A stretch of 64,000 nt of DNA from Azolla caroliniana (lineage: Eukaryota > Polypodiophyta): NCBI GenBank assembly GCA_043228905.1, contig JBHGNT010000015.1, forward strand, positions 5,146,001 through 5,210,000, read 5' to 3'. Within the stretch, counting starts at the first letter, position 1; each line of letters begins with the position of its first letter. Of the stretch, positions 20,243-33,087 are shown in pieces. The notes under the pieces are model-generated. The model saw nothing but the letters and a program-made list of their open reading frames with translations, was not told the origin of the DNA and searched no databases. The position numbers were made by a program, and so were the translations under genes.

Positions 20243-23200
20243 TCAGCGAGATAGTGCCAACTTAGTCCCATCGAGTTCAGCGAGATGGTAGGTAGCATTC
20301 TCGTTTGCACTCATTACCATGTACGGCCCGAACCATTGCTTTGCGAATTTCCGCAACGAACTATTTTGATTGTCGAGACTGCTATCATACACACTCACAT
20401 AGTCTCCTTCTTCGAACTTCCGAGGGCGTAGTCGGTGTGTCTTGTCGAACCGGGCTTTGTTACTTAGCCTAGCCGCTTCTAACCTTTCCTTTGCCAACTC
20501 CAAGTGTTCGGGTCTTCTCTCAAGTTGCCTTATACTTGTTGCTAGAAGCTCTTCTCGACTCATCTCGTTTTCCCACGGCATCGCTACCCATGACGCGATC
20601 GTGTCTTCAATGGGCATCACCGACTTTTGTCCGTACATGAGTTCAACTGACATGAAATCTGTAACTGAGCTATGAGTTATTCTGTCGGCCCACAAGGCAT
20701 AAGGTAGTAACCGAGGCCAGTTCCCGACTGGCCCATCGCAAGCTCTTACAATGGCTTTTATGATAAGCCCGTGTCCGCGTTCTATCTTTCCATTAGCCTC
20801 CGGGTTATAAGCGGTCGTGAGAGATAGGTTCACTCCAAGTCGGTCAAAGAGCTCTGTAGCTTCGTCAGCGTTCAACCTGGTTTGTTAGATCTTCTCTTGC
20901 TAGCACCAAATATTTCATTTAGCCCACTCCCATTGGCATCGAAACCAAATCCACCATCCATTTGAAGTGGATGGTGAGTGGGTAGGTTGGGTGCAACTCG
21001 TCCCTATGACGTATGGTGGAGTGTATTTGGCAACTTTCACACGTCCCCATGAAATGGGCGACATCCGTGTACATTCCCGGCCACCAATACTTCTCCTTTA
21101 ACTTCTCAAATGTTGCCCACGTTCCTCTATGGCCTGCCCAAGGATTCTCGTGGAACTCAGACACCAATATTGTCTGGTCTTCTTCCTTTATGACCACTCA
21201 TTGTGGCGTCCCCGTCCTTCTCTTCGGGTGTCTCTAGAGGAATCCCCCTCATAGGAAGTTCTTGTACGCTTTCTTTCGGACTCTCTGTGGTTCCTGCTTC
21301 GACCATGAACTATCCACCGTCATTGAGCTTAAGAACTTGCCAATGTGTAGCCACTCCCCTTCGTATTCACTTTCGTTCAAGGCGTGGAGTACTCGCACAT
21401 CTCGATCATCTATAGATGCTTGGGCCGTCTTAAAGAAGTCAAGAGAGACATCATCATCTTTAGACACCATGTCACTTTCGCCCTCGATAGCAAATCTGCC
21501 ATGACATTGTTCTTCCTTGAAATGTGGTGAATCTCCAGGTTCATTGATTTGATGTAAGCAATCCACCTTAGCATAGCTAGGTCAGGTGTTGCACATCCTG
21601 AAACCATCCCTAGGATTGGAAGGCAATCCGTCTCTATTACCACCTCTGACCCGATTAGGTAATCTTTATCTGCCTTTACTGCGGACACAATACCCCAAAG
21701 CTCACGTTTTACTTGGGCGTATCCTCGTTGTCACTCGCTTAAGACCTTGGCTCCGAACTGGATGGCGTAGCATGTACCATCCTCTCCTTCTTGGTTTATG
21801 ACCCATGCGATCCTTGTTGGACTCGTATCTACCGTCACGTAGATGGGCACCCCTTCCTTGTATACGACTTTTCGTAAAGCTAGTGTTGCTACCAACATTC
21901 CTTTGAGCCTCTTCATTGCCTCTGTGTGCTCTTCCTCCCACTTGAACTTCCGCCCCTTCTTGAGTAGGCCATACAAGGGCTCGTCTAGGTGAGCATAGTG
22001 CGGGATCTAGATGTGGTAGAATGCACAAGTACCAAGAAATCGCCTCACCTCTGTTTGCGATTTACATTCTTCCCTCATGTCTATGATGGCATCCACCTTT
22101 GTCGGGGACGGCTTCCGTCCATACACCTTGCACAAGTGTCCCACCACAAGGATCTCCAGGTGGCCGAATGGCGATTTCTCACCCGAGAAGGTCAAGCATG
22201 CATCTTCGAGTCTTTGTAGAACGTTCTCGCAATCAGAGATGTGATATGCCACAAAATGTCTACACCCATCCTCATTGAAGGTTTCATCTTTCTCCACTTC
22301 GACGCACCCTTTTATGGGGATGTCATCGAGGAACGGCGTGGTGATGTCTCAATACCTTGTTCATTGCATTTACCATGTGGGCTACAGAGTTAGTGCCTCC
22401 TTGTGGCAAGGTACACATTCGCACTAGGCCGATAGGGGTTCGCATCGTCGTGATGTCCCTACTCTCCACAGCTAGTTGGAATTGATCATACCCCAAGTAT
22501 AGATCATCGATCAAATAAATAGACCTTCTAGCGAAGGCCTCGGCAAATTCGTCAACGCTCGGTCCGACCCCTGCATCTCGAATTATCACTTGATTAATAG
22601 GTTGTAGGTCCTGGATGAAGCGTAAGGTGTCGTTCTTCTTTGGCATAGTGAACCACCGATTCGAGTATGGGGCGCTTGATGGCTCGAGGATACCCATCTC
22701 GATCTTTTCCTTGAGTAGCTCAATCAACTTCGGGATGTGATCTCTCGGAACCGGGATTGGCTTGATGTTCCACGGTACATGCGGCACCATAAAGATCACC
22801 ATTGGCTCCACGATCTTAGGGTTTACACACCCTATCTCACCCGACGAGAAGGTGAAAGCCCTTCCGTGGCTTTTGATCATCCTTCTAAATCTTTCCTCCT
22901 CCCTAGGCAATAGGAAGCCACCCCCACCAATCTGGAGCTTTTGTCGCGTCTCGTCGGTGAATCGGTGCCCTATGCCTCATGGGTCTGACAAGCTAGGATC
23001 AACCGCTACCCCATTTATCCGATCCCAACTATCGTTAGGCAATGGGGCAGCAACATGCTTCACCTTCTTGTCCACGGTCTTGTACTTTGTTTGCACCTTG
23101 ACCGTCCTTGCTTTCTCAACCAACCGCCCAAGCTCTTCGATGGCGGTGTACATGTCAACTGAGTTGACTGGAATTACCTTGTCCTCATTGAGGCCCAAAA

Positions 23201-23330
23201 CGACTACCCTCTCCATCTCTGTAAGAGTGTCGTCGAACGAGACCGCCTCCATGGCGCCGCTTATGGTGTCATCTTCCCCCAATAAATTACATTGTTTGAG
23301 ATACCTTGGCCCTAGACTTATCTCTATCAC
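20243..23330 (-). pseudogene. Element A pol remnant: reverse transcriptase, RNase H, integrase
   Basis: The minus-strand frame from 23330 gives a linker (EEDTISGAMEAVSFDD-like) and then the reverse transcriptase (HVPWNIKPIPVPRDHIPKLI, FIQDLQPINQVIIRDAGVGP, IYLIDDLYLGYDQFQLAVES, VRMCTLPQGGTNSVAHM). The catalytic box is read as PFLDDIPIKG near 22310-22340, in a different frame. RNase H follows (VTVDTSPTRIAWVINQEG, IETDCLPILGM). The integrase has its zinc region (GHRGTWATFEKLKEKYWWPG, CESCQ) and VDLVSMPMGVG. About 60 residues are then missing, including the second catalytic Asp, before NPEANGKIERGHG. The C-terminus ends ATYHLAELDGTK. Several frameshifts and stops make it inactive. Confidence 0.88.
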
Positions 23331-23589
23331 TTAAACTAGTAATTTTAGAAGCTCCATTTTCGGAGAACCAAAATTTTTTCCTATTACATTTAATAGTTTT
23401 ACAAGGGTTTAGGGTCTTAATATTGTTTCATCTCCACAAATATATATTTTCAAAAACAAGACCAAATATAAGCTTTGGCATTTATCAAGATACTGCTAGC
23501 TCAGCCTTGTCACTAACACCTTTACCAGGTAGAAGACCACATCTAAAAACGAAAACAATGTCCAACCTAGTTGTCCACCCTAGCTGGTA

Positions 23590-24570
23590 GATTGAAAACT
23601 TCTTGTTCGCCTTCTACGAGTATCCAGCTTTGCAATGGTTCAATCCCACAAAGACCAACAACTTTGAAGGAGAGCAGGGCGACCATGTCACCAAATGAAC
23701 CACATAATAACACCTCCTCAGAAAACTTGTCTTTTACATTATATTCCCTATCCCCTGTCTTCCCAGTCATCTATATCAGGTCAGGATCTGTAAGAAGATT
23801 CACAATGCAAACCTAAACACTTGCAAACAAATCTGAACTGATTCCAACATTTCTAAATATTGTTGGGGAAAAATAAAACAGAAATAAAACACAACATTGA
23901 TTCCAGAGAGCTGTTGCAAAACAAACATGGCTGCTCCAATTGACCATTTCGGGCTCTTAGAACAGAACTCCTTCATGTTCGCCTTTTGTGTCACATGTAC
24001 TGAAGACCATACCCCACCTATAAACAACATCTACGAATATCGAGCTTTTTCGATGGTTCAATCACACAAAGACCAACATCTTTGAAGGAGAGGAGGCGAC
24101 AATTTCACCAAATGAGCCACATAATAACACCTCCTCAGAAAACTTGTCTTTCACATGATATTCCATGTCCTTTGTCTTCCCAATCATATATGTCAGGTCT
24201 GGATCCACAATCCCAACATAAGCACTTGCGAACAAAACAGAACTGATTCCAGCATTTCTGAATACTTTTGGGGAGAGATAAACAGAAATAAAACACAACA
24301 TTGATTCTAAACAGTTGTTGCAAAACAAACTTGGCTGCTCCAATTGACCATTTCGGACTCTTAGAACAGAACTCCATCCCAACTAAGAGCATTGCAGTAG
24401 GCAAGATGGATATCCAAAATCAATTCCTCCAACAACCAGGAACAGTTTCTACTAGAAGCCCAATTACCAGAGCACAAAATATTCCAATGCATGTAGCAAT
24501 CTGCACGAAGTATTCCAATGCATGTAGCAATCTGGCAAAGACTACCATTAGAGACTACCATACGTTCCAT
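23590..24570 (-). pseudogene. Sugar (plastidic-glucose-like) transporter pseudogene with a tandemly duplicated exon block
   Basis: Minus-strand fragments read QIATCIGIL, then MEFCSKSPKWSIGAA, FVLQQLSGINVVFYF, VFRNAGISSVLFAS, YVGIVD and EEVLLCGSF. These resemble the major-facilitator sugar-transporter segment 'F-x-LQQLSGIN-x-VFYF ... VGI ... GR-x-VLL-x-GS' of pGlcT-type plastid glucose transporters. The block occurs twice, about 23600-23973 and 24020-24375, roughly 85-90% alike by eye. Stops and missing segments show it is dead. It lies inside retrotransposon A, between pol of A and a LINE. Confidence 0.6.
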
Positions 24571-24579
24571 TCCTGTACC

Positions 24580-25290
24580 TACTCATAATATTCTGCTTCA
24601 GCCCCCACACCATCTTCTCTCATCCTTATCCCTCAAAACAATTTTGCTTCTTAAGTCCACATCAACCATCTCGCCGATTACCACCAAATTCCTGTATACA
24701 AAATAACAAAGTAATTTTAAAATGTTTCCTCATCCCCTCATATATTTGCTTCAACCCCCACACCATCATCACTCATCCTCTCATCATGACTAACTCTATA
24801 AAGACAATACCTACATGACAACAACTAGAAGACTATCCTGTTTGTTGCACTCCCTAAGATGAAACCTAAAATCTTCTTCACTCTGTGCCATGCCACCAAA
24901 TTCCATCAAGCATCATCCACAACAAACATCTCACCTTCTCGCTAATCGGCACCAAATTTTGGCTTGCCATCTCCTTGATTTCCTTCCATCAAGCATCATC
25001 CACAACAACCATCTCGCCTTCTCACTAATGGGCACTAGGTTTTAGCTTTCCATGTCCTTGATTCCCTCCCATCAAGCATCCTGCCATATAGACCGCAAAC
25101 AAATTAATGTAAAAATTTCCTCACCAACTCATGATAATATGCTTCTTCAACCCCCACACCATCTACACTCATCCTTATCGCTCATAAGAAATTGCTTCTT
25201 ACATCCACAACAACCATCTCGCCTTCTTGCTAATCGACACTAAGTTTTGCCTTGTCATGTCCTTGATTTCTACCAATATCAGTTATCCTG
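24580..25290. repeat. Irregular direct repeats, C/A-rich
   Basis: Motifs such as CCCCCACACCATC, CACTCATCCT, CATCCACAACAACCATCTCG and CTTCTCGCTAAT recur near 24600, 24750, 24930, 25000 and 25150-25250 with variable spacing. No gene is recognised. Confidence 0.6.
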
Positions 25291-25329
25291 ACAAAAATAT
25301 CAATAGTTATGTATATTATATCATGTTAT

Positions 25330-26780
25330 TTATACTAAAGATGGTGTCGGTGGCGGGAATAACCACCGAGGCGGTACATAGTTCCACTTGACATCTGCGG
25401 CTTCATTCAACATAATAGGTATAGACGACCAAACTTTACGAATTCTCATTCTTTTCTTATTAGTTGTGTGACCAGAACTCTTATAACTATCATATTCACC
25501 TTTAACTATATGTACCAATAAGTTCCAAAAAGACTTAACCTGATCCACAATGTGAGTGTTTTCATCATTGTATAGCTTGGAGCACCTAGCTTTCCAAAGA
25601 ATCCATAAAGCCAAAGAGGAGACAATTTGTCAAACGTGACTATAGGAGAAAAACTTGATTCCCTGCAAGGAGGTTGAAGTATAGTATACCTGACAACTTG
25701 TGACACGTAATGTCAAAGAAGAATAATGATGATGATAGGAAGTCATTTGTTGATCTAACCTTCCCCATAAGACTGCACCCCACGTAAAAATCCCCGACCT
25801 ATACTTACGACCTAGTAGCCTAAGAATTCTAAACCAATTTTTTTTTGCGACAACACATTCCCAAAATACATGATGCAATGACTCACGTACATAACCACAC
25901 ATAATGCATGACCGATCCATTACAGATCCCCTCATCAAATCACCTACTGGCAACGCATAATGAATCATCAACCAACGAAAGTGTAATATCTTGTTCATAC
26001 ATTTAATTGACCAAAACTGTTTCCAAAACATCATCATCTGAGAAGATGATACATTACCTTCGTCCCAATACTTTTTTCCCACCGGTATTGACTCAGTCTA
26101 GCGTGTACAACCCAAATCTAAGATGCATAGTTAGCAATTAAGGGACTAGGGTCAATCACCAATTTTTTATCCAATATAGCAATTACTCGCACTAGTAACT
26201 GCTTCGCCATAGACACGATTGTAGACTCGTCATCTACTAATACCAACCTACCATTATCCACCACTTCATAGAATTGAATACTACCATTTTGATGATATAA
26301 ACGAGCACCTATAAGTATATTAAGTGTCGAAAACATATTGTACCACCTTTGAAAATGATCAAGCTGCAAAGTTGGTACTGTGACCTGATACACCATGGAC
26401 AATTGATCTACCATTATATTTGCCCCTCTTAAACTAGACAACCTATTATTTCAGTCTTGAGCCGATGTCTTCAAGAAGTTTATCCAATCCACAACAGTAC
26501 GGGCTGGACCATTATCCATTGCAGCCCAAGATAACCTAGGTCGTAGACCCAACACACATGCGGCTTCATCCGTAAATAAAGGGTTCCATATCAAAGGTTG
26601 ACGCATGAATTGAGTATAAGTTTTCGGTGGGACGAAAACAATTGCTTGGCGAATACTTTCCCATGCTCTAAATATTCCATTAAAAAACATAAAGATGCAA
26701 CATTAGACTTCGGCAATGGAAAATCTGCATTAAAAACCATCTAAGACTATCTTTCCATTGATCACTTGTTGATGGCTTGA
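25330..26780 (-). mobile_element. 5'-truncated LINE (C-terminal part of the polyprotein)
   Basis: Minus-strand frames give AWESIRQAIVF, PLIWNPLFTDEAACVLGLRP (26690-26451), then a middle part (26441-26118), and a zinc-binding tail (26082-25630) with FWKQFWSIKCMNKILHFRWL, IHYALPVGDLM and CIMCGYVRESLHHVFWECVV. The last piece, 25614-25330, reads ALWILWKARCSKLYNDEN. This is the typical C-terminal (zf-RVT) section of plant L1-type LINEs. The junction at 26780/26781 cuts the left LTR of element B, so the LINE landed in it. No clear poly(A) end is visible. Confidence 0.75.
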
Positions 26781-27369
26781 CCTCTACTTTTAGTTGCATG
26801 CCTTTTACTTTTAGTTGCATGGCCTTGGCTTTTAGTTGCATGGCCTTGGCTTTTAGTTGCATGCGACCGTCCGTATAATTTAGCCAAATGACCCAATCAT
26901 CCATAAAGTTTAGCCCATGCGCAATCCGTACGTGCGTCGTAACCAAACCGTAGACGTGTCCACGCGCGTCTCGACCGCGCTGTGTACACATCCATGCGCT
27001 TGTCCGCATACACGTGTCCGTCCAAAACGTCCATGCAGTCGTGCCGTGCACATGCACGTACGCCCGAAGCATGCACACCACACAATGTAGCCTAAGTCAC
27101 CTGGAACAATCTATGCTCCACACATTGATAGAATGAATATGTTTTGGTTTCCCTTATATATCCTGGGTTCCAATGTTGTCCTATCTATGTGGGATATATC
27201 ACAGTTTTGTCTTTTCTTTCTTTTTTTCTTCAAACTTCACACTCACATAACTTGATACTTGTTTATCCGTTTCATGCGTAGTAAAATACGCTATAAAGCT
27301 CTTGAAAACATCTATCTATATGAATACATTAAGATAATCTTAAATAATCTTAAGAAAAACCACACAACA
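26781..27369 (-). repeat. Truncated 3' LTR of element B
   Basis: It matches the 5' half of the right LTR (to about 33540) and then stops at the LINE junction. It includes four to five 27-bp repeats with TTTTAGTTGCATG (about 26785-26870). Confidence 0.85.
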
Positions 27370-27640
27370 TTCACCCCCACCAAACTTGGACATCCACCAG
27401 TATGTGCCAATTGTGGTGAGGTTCCTCTTTTAATTACTCTTTTTCAACCTCGATGTTCGAGGCTATATAATCCAGAGCTTCGATCTCAAGATTTGGGGCC
27501 TCTCTTCTCTTAAAGATCTTGATTCTTTTTCCTACAATTGGCAAAGCAAGTCGAGCTCCATCTAACTCCGCTAAAAAATAGGTTGCATTGCTTTCTATTT
27601 TCTTGACCATATATGGGCCAAACCATCGTTTTGTGAACTT

Positions 27641-30452
27641 TCAAGCAATGCTATATTGATTATCGAGATTACTATCATAGACAAGAACCCAATATCCTTC
27701 TTCAATTTTTCTTTGTCGAAGACGATGCTTTCTATCAAAATTCTCCTTGTTCTTCAATCGAGCTTGGCGCAACCGTTCTATTGCCAACTCGACATCTTCG
27801 GGCCTCCGTTCTAGTTGTTGAATCCTCGTGGATAACAAGTCTTCTCGACTCATTTCCTCTTGCCATAGCAAAGATGTCCATGAAGCAACACTTTGCTCGA
27901 TAGGCATTATTGGTTTTTTGCCCTAATATGAGTTCGGTTGGCATATATTCTATAGTCGTGCTATGTGTAGTTCTATCAGCCCACAATGCGTCAGGTAGTA
28001 ATCGTGGCCAATTCCCCATCTTGCCGTCGCAAGCCTTTGCTAGAGCTTTTACAATCGGATTATGTCCTTGTTCCACCTTTCCATTTGCGTTCGGGTTGTA
28101 TGCCATGGTGAGCGATAGTTTGACGCCTATTCTTGAAAAGAAGTCTTTAGCTTCATTTGCATCTAATTCTCCCCTATCAACTACTATTTTGCCAACACAT
28201 CCATATCGACAAATAACATCTTCAAGGAGAAACTTACAAACTACTGAAGTTGTTTTATTCCTCAACGCCAGTCCTTCTACTTGGTTGGTGAGATCCTCTC
28301 TTGCTAGCAGGAGATACTTCATTTGCCCCAATCCCATCGGCATAACCACTATGTCTACCAACCACTTATAATGCATTGATAATGGATATGTCTGATGAAG
28401 TTCATCCCTATGTTGAATATTCGAGTATAATTGGCATTGCTCACATGTTTCAACATAGCTTGCTACATCTTTGTAAACACCCGGCCACCAATACTTCTCC
28501 TTGAGCTTTGCAAATGTTGCCCATATACCTCGATGACCTGCCCACACACTATCATTAAATTCAGCAATTAGTGTTTGTTGATCTTGTTTCTTGCATGCCA
28601 CTCAAAGTGGAGTTCCATTCTTCTTCTTTGGAAACTTCCATAGATGTCCTTCTTTGAGGAAGAACTTGTAGGCCTTCTTCCTAATTCGGTAGAAGTCTTC
28701 CTTTGACCATGATTCATCCTTTGTAAGAGAGCTTAAGTACTTGCCAATTTCGATGAATTCACGCACAAGAAACCGTAAAGAAGTTTAGGCCAACATCTTC
28801 TTCATCGGAGTGCAAATCTTCTTCACCCTCATACCTTTCCCTTGACAACATATCGGCCACCACATTATGATTTCCATTTATATGTCGAATCTCGGGGTTG
28901 AGGGACTTCATATAGGCAATCCATCGCAGCATAGCAATATCCGGTGTAGCACAACCGGGTATCATTCCGAGAATAGGTAGACAATCAGTTTCGATTATGA
29001 CCTCTGTTTCGATAAGGTAGTCACGATCGGTTTTAATCGCGGATACTATTCCCCATAGCTCTCTCTTTACTTGGGCATACTTCCTTTTTCTTTCGGTTAA
29101 CACCTTTGCACCGAATCGGATTGCATACCGATTCTTTTCTTTGTCTTCTTGGTTTATGACCCATCCAATTCCGGTTGGGCTTGTATCCACCGTCACATAT
29201 ATCGAGGTACCTTCGGTGTAGTCGGCTTTTCGCAATGCCGGAGCTTCCAATAATAGTTTCTTTAGCTTTTGAACCGTGTACGTATGCTCATCTTCCCATT
29301 CGAACTTCTTCCTTTTCTTTAGTAATCCATACAATGGTTCAACGAAATGAGCATAATGTGGAATCCATATGTGATAGAATGCACATGCTCCCAAGAATCT
29401 TCGCACCTTTGTTTGAGACACACATTATTCTTTCATCTCGTGAATAATGTTCACCTTGGATGGAGATGGCTTCTAGCCATTAAACCCACATAAGTGTCCT
29501 ACTACCAATATATTTCTTGATGACCGAATGCAGAATTCTCTCCCGAAAATGTGAGATTTGCATCCTCAAGCTTTTGCAACACCTTCTCGCTATCCTTTAT
29601 ATGATCAATGATGAATCTTCAGCAACCATCTTCATCTTTCGATCCATCTTTTTCTTCCACCAAGCATCCTCTGATTGGAATATCACTGAAGAAGGGCATT
29701 GTGATATTAGGGATACAATCCCTCAACACTTTGTTCATGGCATTCACCATGTGGGCTACGGAATTTGTTGCACCTTGAGGTAAGGTGCACATCTTTACCA
29801 ACCCCATCGGCGTCCTCATTGTCGTTATGTCTCTACTATCGACGGCCAATTGAAATTGATCATACCCTGAGTAGAGATCACCAATGGAGTAGATCAATCT
29901 TCCCGCGAAGGCTTCGGCAAATTCATCCACACTTGGACCAATTCCGGCATTTCGGATCATCACCTTGTTGACGGGTTGGAGATCCTCAATAAAGTGTAAG
30001 GACCCGTTCTTCTTTGGCACCGTAAACCATCTATTGGAGTAGGGAGAATTGGACGGCTCAAGTATGCCCATCCTAACCTTTTCCTTTAGAAGCTCAATCA
30101 ACTTCGGAGTGTGAGCTCTTGGAACCGGTATCTGCTTGAGGTTCCAAGGTACATGCGGCACCGTCAAAATGACCATTGGCTCTATCATCTTCGGGTCGGC
30201 ACATCCGATCTCTTGTGGAGAGAAGGCAAAGGCTTTCCCATGTCTCTCAAGCATTCCGTGAAACATTCTTTCCTCTTCAAGGAGAAGGAAATCTTCCCTT
30301 CCAACTTGTAGCTTTCCTTTCGTCTCTTTGGTGAAGACATGACCTATTGCCTTTGAATCCCTTAAGCTTGGATCATTAGCAACTTCCTTCATCTTCTGCC
30401 AAATATCTTCTGGTAGCGGAACCGCAACTGGCTTGATCTTCTTATCCACCAT
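27641..30452 (-). pseudogene. Element B reverse transcriptase, RNase H and integrase
   Basis: 30452-29619 holds the RT (KQIPVPRAHTPKLIELLKEK, FIEDLQPVNKVMIRNAGIGP, IYSIGDLYSGYDQFQLAVDS, LPQGATNSVAHM). Where F-L-D-D is expected it has MPFFSDIPIRG, so the first catalytic Asp is lost. 29421-28759 is RNase H (YVTVDTSPTGIGWVINQE, ETDCLPILGMIPG). 28601-27735 is integrase with H-H-C-C zinc site (GHRGIWATFAKLKEKYWWPG, CEQCQLYS) and D-D-E (LVDIVVMP, VVDRGELD, KVEQGHN). 27907-27641 is the C-terminal part (LERRPEDVELAIERLRQARL). Frame changes lie between the blocks. Confidence 0.88.
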
Positions 30453-31140
30453 TTTATATTTTTGATGACTTCAGCTTCCTTCATCAAGATGCCTCGATGA
30501 TATTCATCGATGATAATGTACATGTTGACGGAGTTAACTGAAATCACATGTTGATCGTGAAGGTAGCTCAAGTCCACGACTTCCTCGATTTCGCTGATGG
30601 TGTCGTTAAATGAGGCTTCCTCTAGAATATGAGACACAAATTCTTCTTCTTCGATTATGCTTTCTTCTTTCAGCATCTTCTCGAAGTCTTGTATCCGACG
30701 CTTGTCCTTCTTGTTGAGTAGTGTTAGTTTACATGCGCCACTAGGTGTCACACATGTTGTTTCTCCTTGCGATCCACTTATTTTGCTTCCTTGTGGGGAC
30801 TTATGATTGCTCGGACTATTTGTGCCCCACGCTTCAATAGTCTGCTCTAAAAATCTGAGGATTCGCCTCCAAGGCTATCTTGGTTCCTTCTGTGATTAGC
30901 CCGCACCGTAAGGAATTGAACTGATCTTTGATTGTCAAGGCTCTTGACTCGCACGAAGGCCGCTCCATTATCGAACACCTTAGTCTCCATCCGGGACGAT
31001 GTGATATATGGTTGTCCTAGGATGACGGGATGTGAAGCCGAGTCTTGCACGAAGAAGTGTTGATCCATCTCCACATCTCTGATCGTGACTTTAACATTGG
31101 GGCAAGCTCCGTACAAGTCTTCTGTGGCCTTCGTTGCCGC

Positions 31141-31650
31141 TTATATCTTCCATCTGTGGTTTGTGTGGATCGTCCATCTTCCTTTCTTGTAGAATTCGGT
31201 CGACATGAGGTTCATCTTCGAACCATGGTCAATCAAGGCTACCACGGTCTCTTTCTTTTCTCCGATCTTCACCGGCGTTTCCGTTGTCGCACTTGCCCAA
31301 TGAGGCCGAGAGTAATGGTTGTCCGCCATCACTTCTTCCTCCTCCTCCTCTTCCAATCTTGCCATGGTTATGGCACTTGTTTTCACCTCCTCTTCATTTG
31401 ATTGTTGCCGCTTTTGCTTAATCAAGTCCATGATAGTATCGTGGAACTCCTTCTTAGCGATCCCAAGTAGCTCTCTCAAAGTAAGGTCGACATGAATGTC
31501 TAAAGCCTTCTCCTCAAGGACCTTCCGGAAGTCGGTTGTTTGTTCTATGTCTGACCTTAGCTTGTAAGTCGGCGCCGCTCGTTCTTTTCTTTTCTTCACA
31601 GATTCATCGACTTCCATCCGAGAAGGTTGGCTCAATCCACCAGGCTTCAT
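31141..31650 (-). pseudogene. Element B protease
   Basis: The frame reads TLRELLGIAKKEFHDTIMDL, EVMADNHYSRPHWA, then VVALIDHGSKMNLMSTEFYK. This is an aspartic-protease site with D-H-G instead of the usual D-S/T-G. The frame stops at HRWKI; the linker (31116-30389) follows in other frames with ASHPVILGQPYITSSRMETK. Confidence 0.78.
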
Positions 31651-31671
31651 GCTTGTTTCTCCTATCTCTTT

Positions 31672-33066
31672 TCATGGTGTAGGTTGGGCTTGTCCTTCTT
31701 TCCCTACATTCCTCGTATTGTGACGCTTTGATGTGCCATCTTCTTCACCGGTTCCTTTCCTCTTCTCTTCAACAAGAGCTTCATAGTTGTCACACACAAC
31801 CTTCGCAAGGCTTGTGTTATCGTCGACTGGATCTGACCATCCGGTAACTCGTCGCACATTCTGATCAGCATGTTTTAGATCCTCCAAATCTATTTTTCCT
31901 TTCTTTTCGCACTCGAATACCGTTGGCCAAAACCCATCTCCTGGCTTGATCGTCTTTAGATTCTCTCTTCCGACTCGTATTCCCGCCCATGCGGCATAGT
32001 GCATGGCTTCCACATGCCTTGCATCTTCCTCTTCCACGATCTTTTTCAGCCCGTCTCTTCCGAAGTTCACTCGTAGTGGCTTTCGGGTCTCGCTCGAGTG
32101 GATCATGTTGTCGTCCAAATAGACGACATTCTTGCGAATTGAATCTTGCAAGTTAGTGCACTCCCTTCGCCAGTGCTTTAAGCTGTCACACCACACACAT
32201 CTATACGCTTCTTTTCCCTTCGGCCCGCGTTGACCTAAGTTGGCCAACGATACCGCTTCAAATTTCTTGGAGAGCTCTTCGATTATAGATTCCTCCATCG
32301 TTTTCCAGTCAAAATTGTTGATCGGCTTGTTAGAATTGATCGCCATAGGTGCATTCCTCCTCCACGATTGTGGATTCTCCATATCAGTTCCCTCTTGCTA
32401 TTGTCGGTGCTTATCAAGACGACTACAAGCCTTCTTCACCACCACCCAGTCCGCTACCAAGCCATTTGGTTGTGTTTCATCCTCCAAAAAGTTACCCAAT
32501 TCACGCCATTCTTTCGCATTCACTGCCTTCAGGAATAGTTGGACTTTATCTCCATCAAGAACTCGTTGATCAACACTCGGAAGTCGGTTATACTTCTGGT
32601 CGAACTCGGCATATACTCCAGACGCACACATATTCTTCCCTTTCTTCTCGATCCAAGACATTAGCGTATGTCGAGTCATCCGTGATGCGTCTTCAAGCAT
32701 GTATTCAGCGAGAAGCGCCTTTTCAAACTCCGCCCAAGTTGCATGCTCATTTTGGATCTCCATGATGCGCTTGCGGATCCCTGGTTCCACCACACGTTTG
32801 AAGCTAGAAATTTGTTTGAAATCATTGACATCCCTTTGTTGCATCTCGTTCCAATAGGTAGCAAGAAAATCTGTGATGTTCTTGCCACCAAATCGTTCAG
32901 CTATCTCGACAGTACGATCAACAGCTTTGTCGATTAAAGCTTCCCGATCTCTTACCTTCAGCATGTATTCCACTACGGACACCATGCCTTTCGTTAATTC
33001 CTCTCCTTGAGTTCCGCTTGTGGAAGCCATCATTGCACTTGATATCCTCCCTACCGCCTCTTTCAC
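31672..33066 (-). pseudogene. Element B gag
   Basis: Two frames: 33066-32398 (222 codons; ISSAMMASTSG, TDFLATYWNEMQQRDV, EFEKALLAEYML, YNRLPSVDQRVLDGDKVQLF) and 32382-31672 (236 codons). The second holds a CCHC zinc knuckle, CVWCDSLKHWRREC, for RNA packaging. A stop separates them after CSRLDKHRQ. Only about 5 codons separate the two frames, so the original gag was probably one protein. Confidence 0.85.
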
Positions 33067-33087
33067 GTCGGGTTCACCACTTAATTA

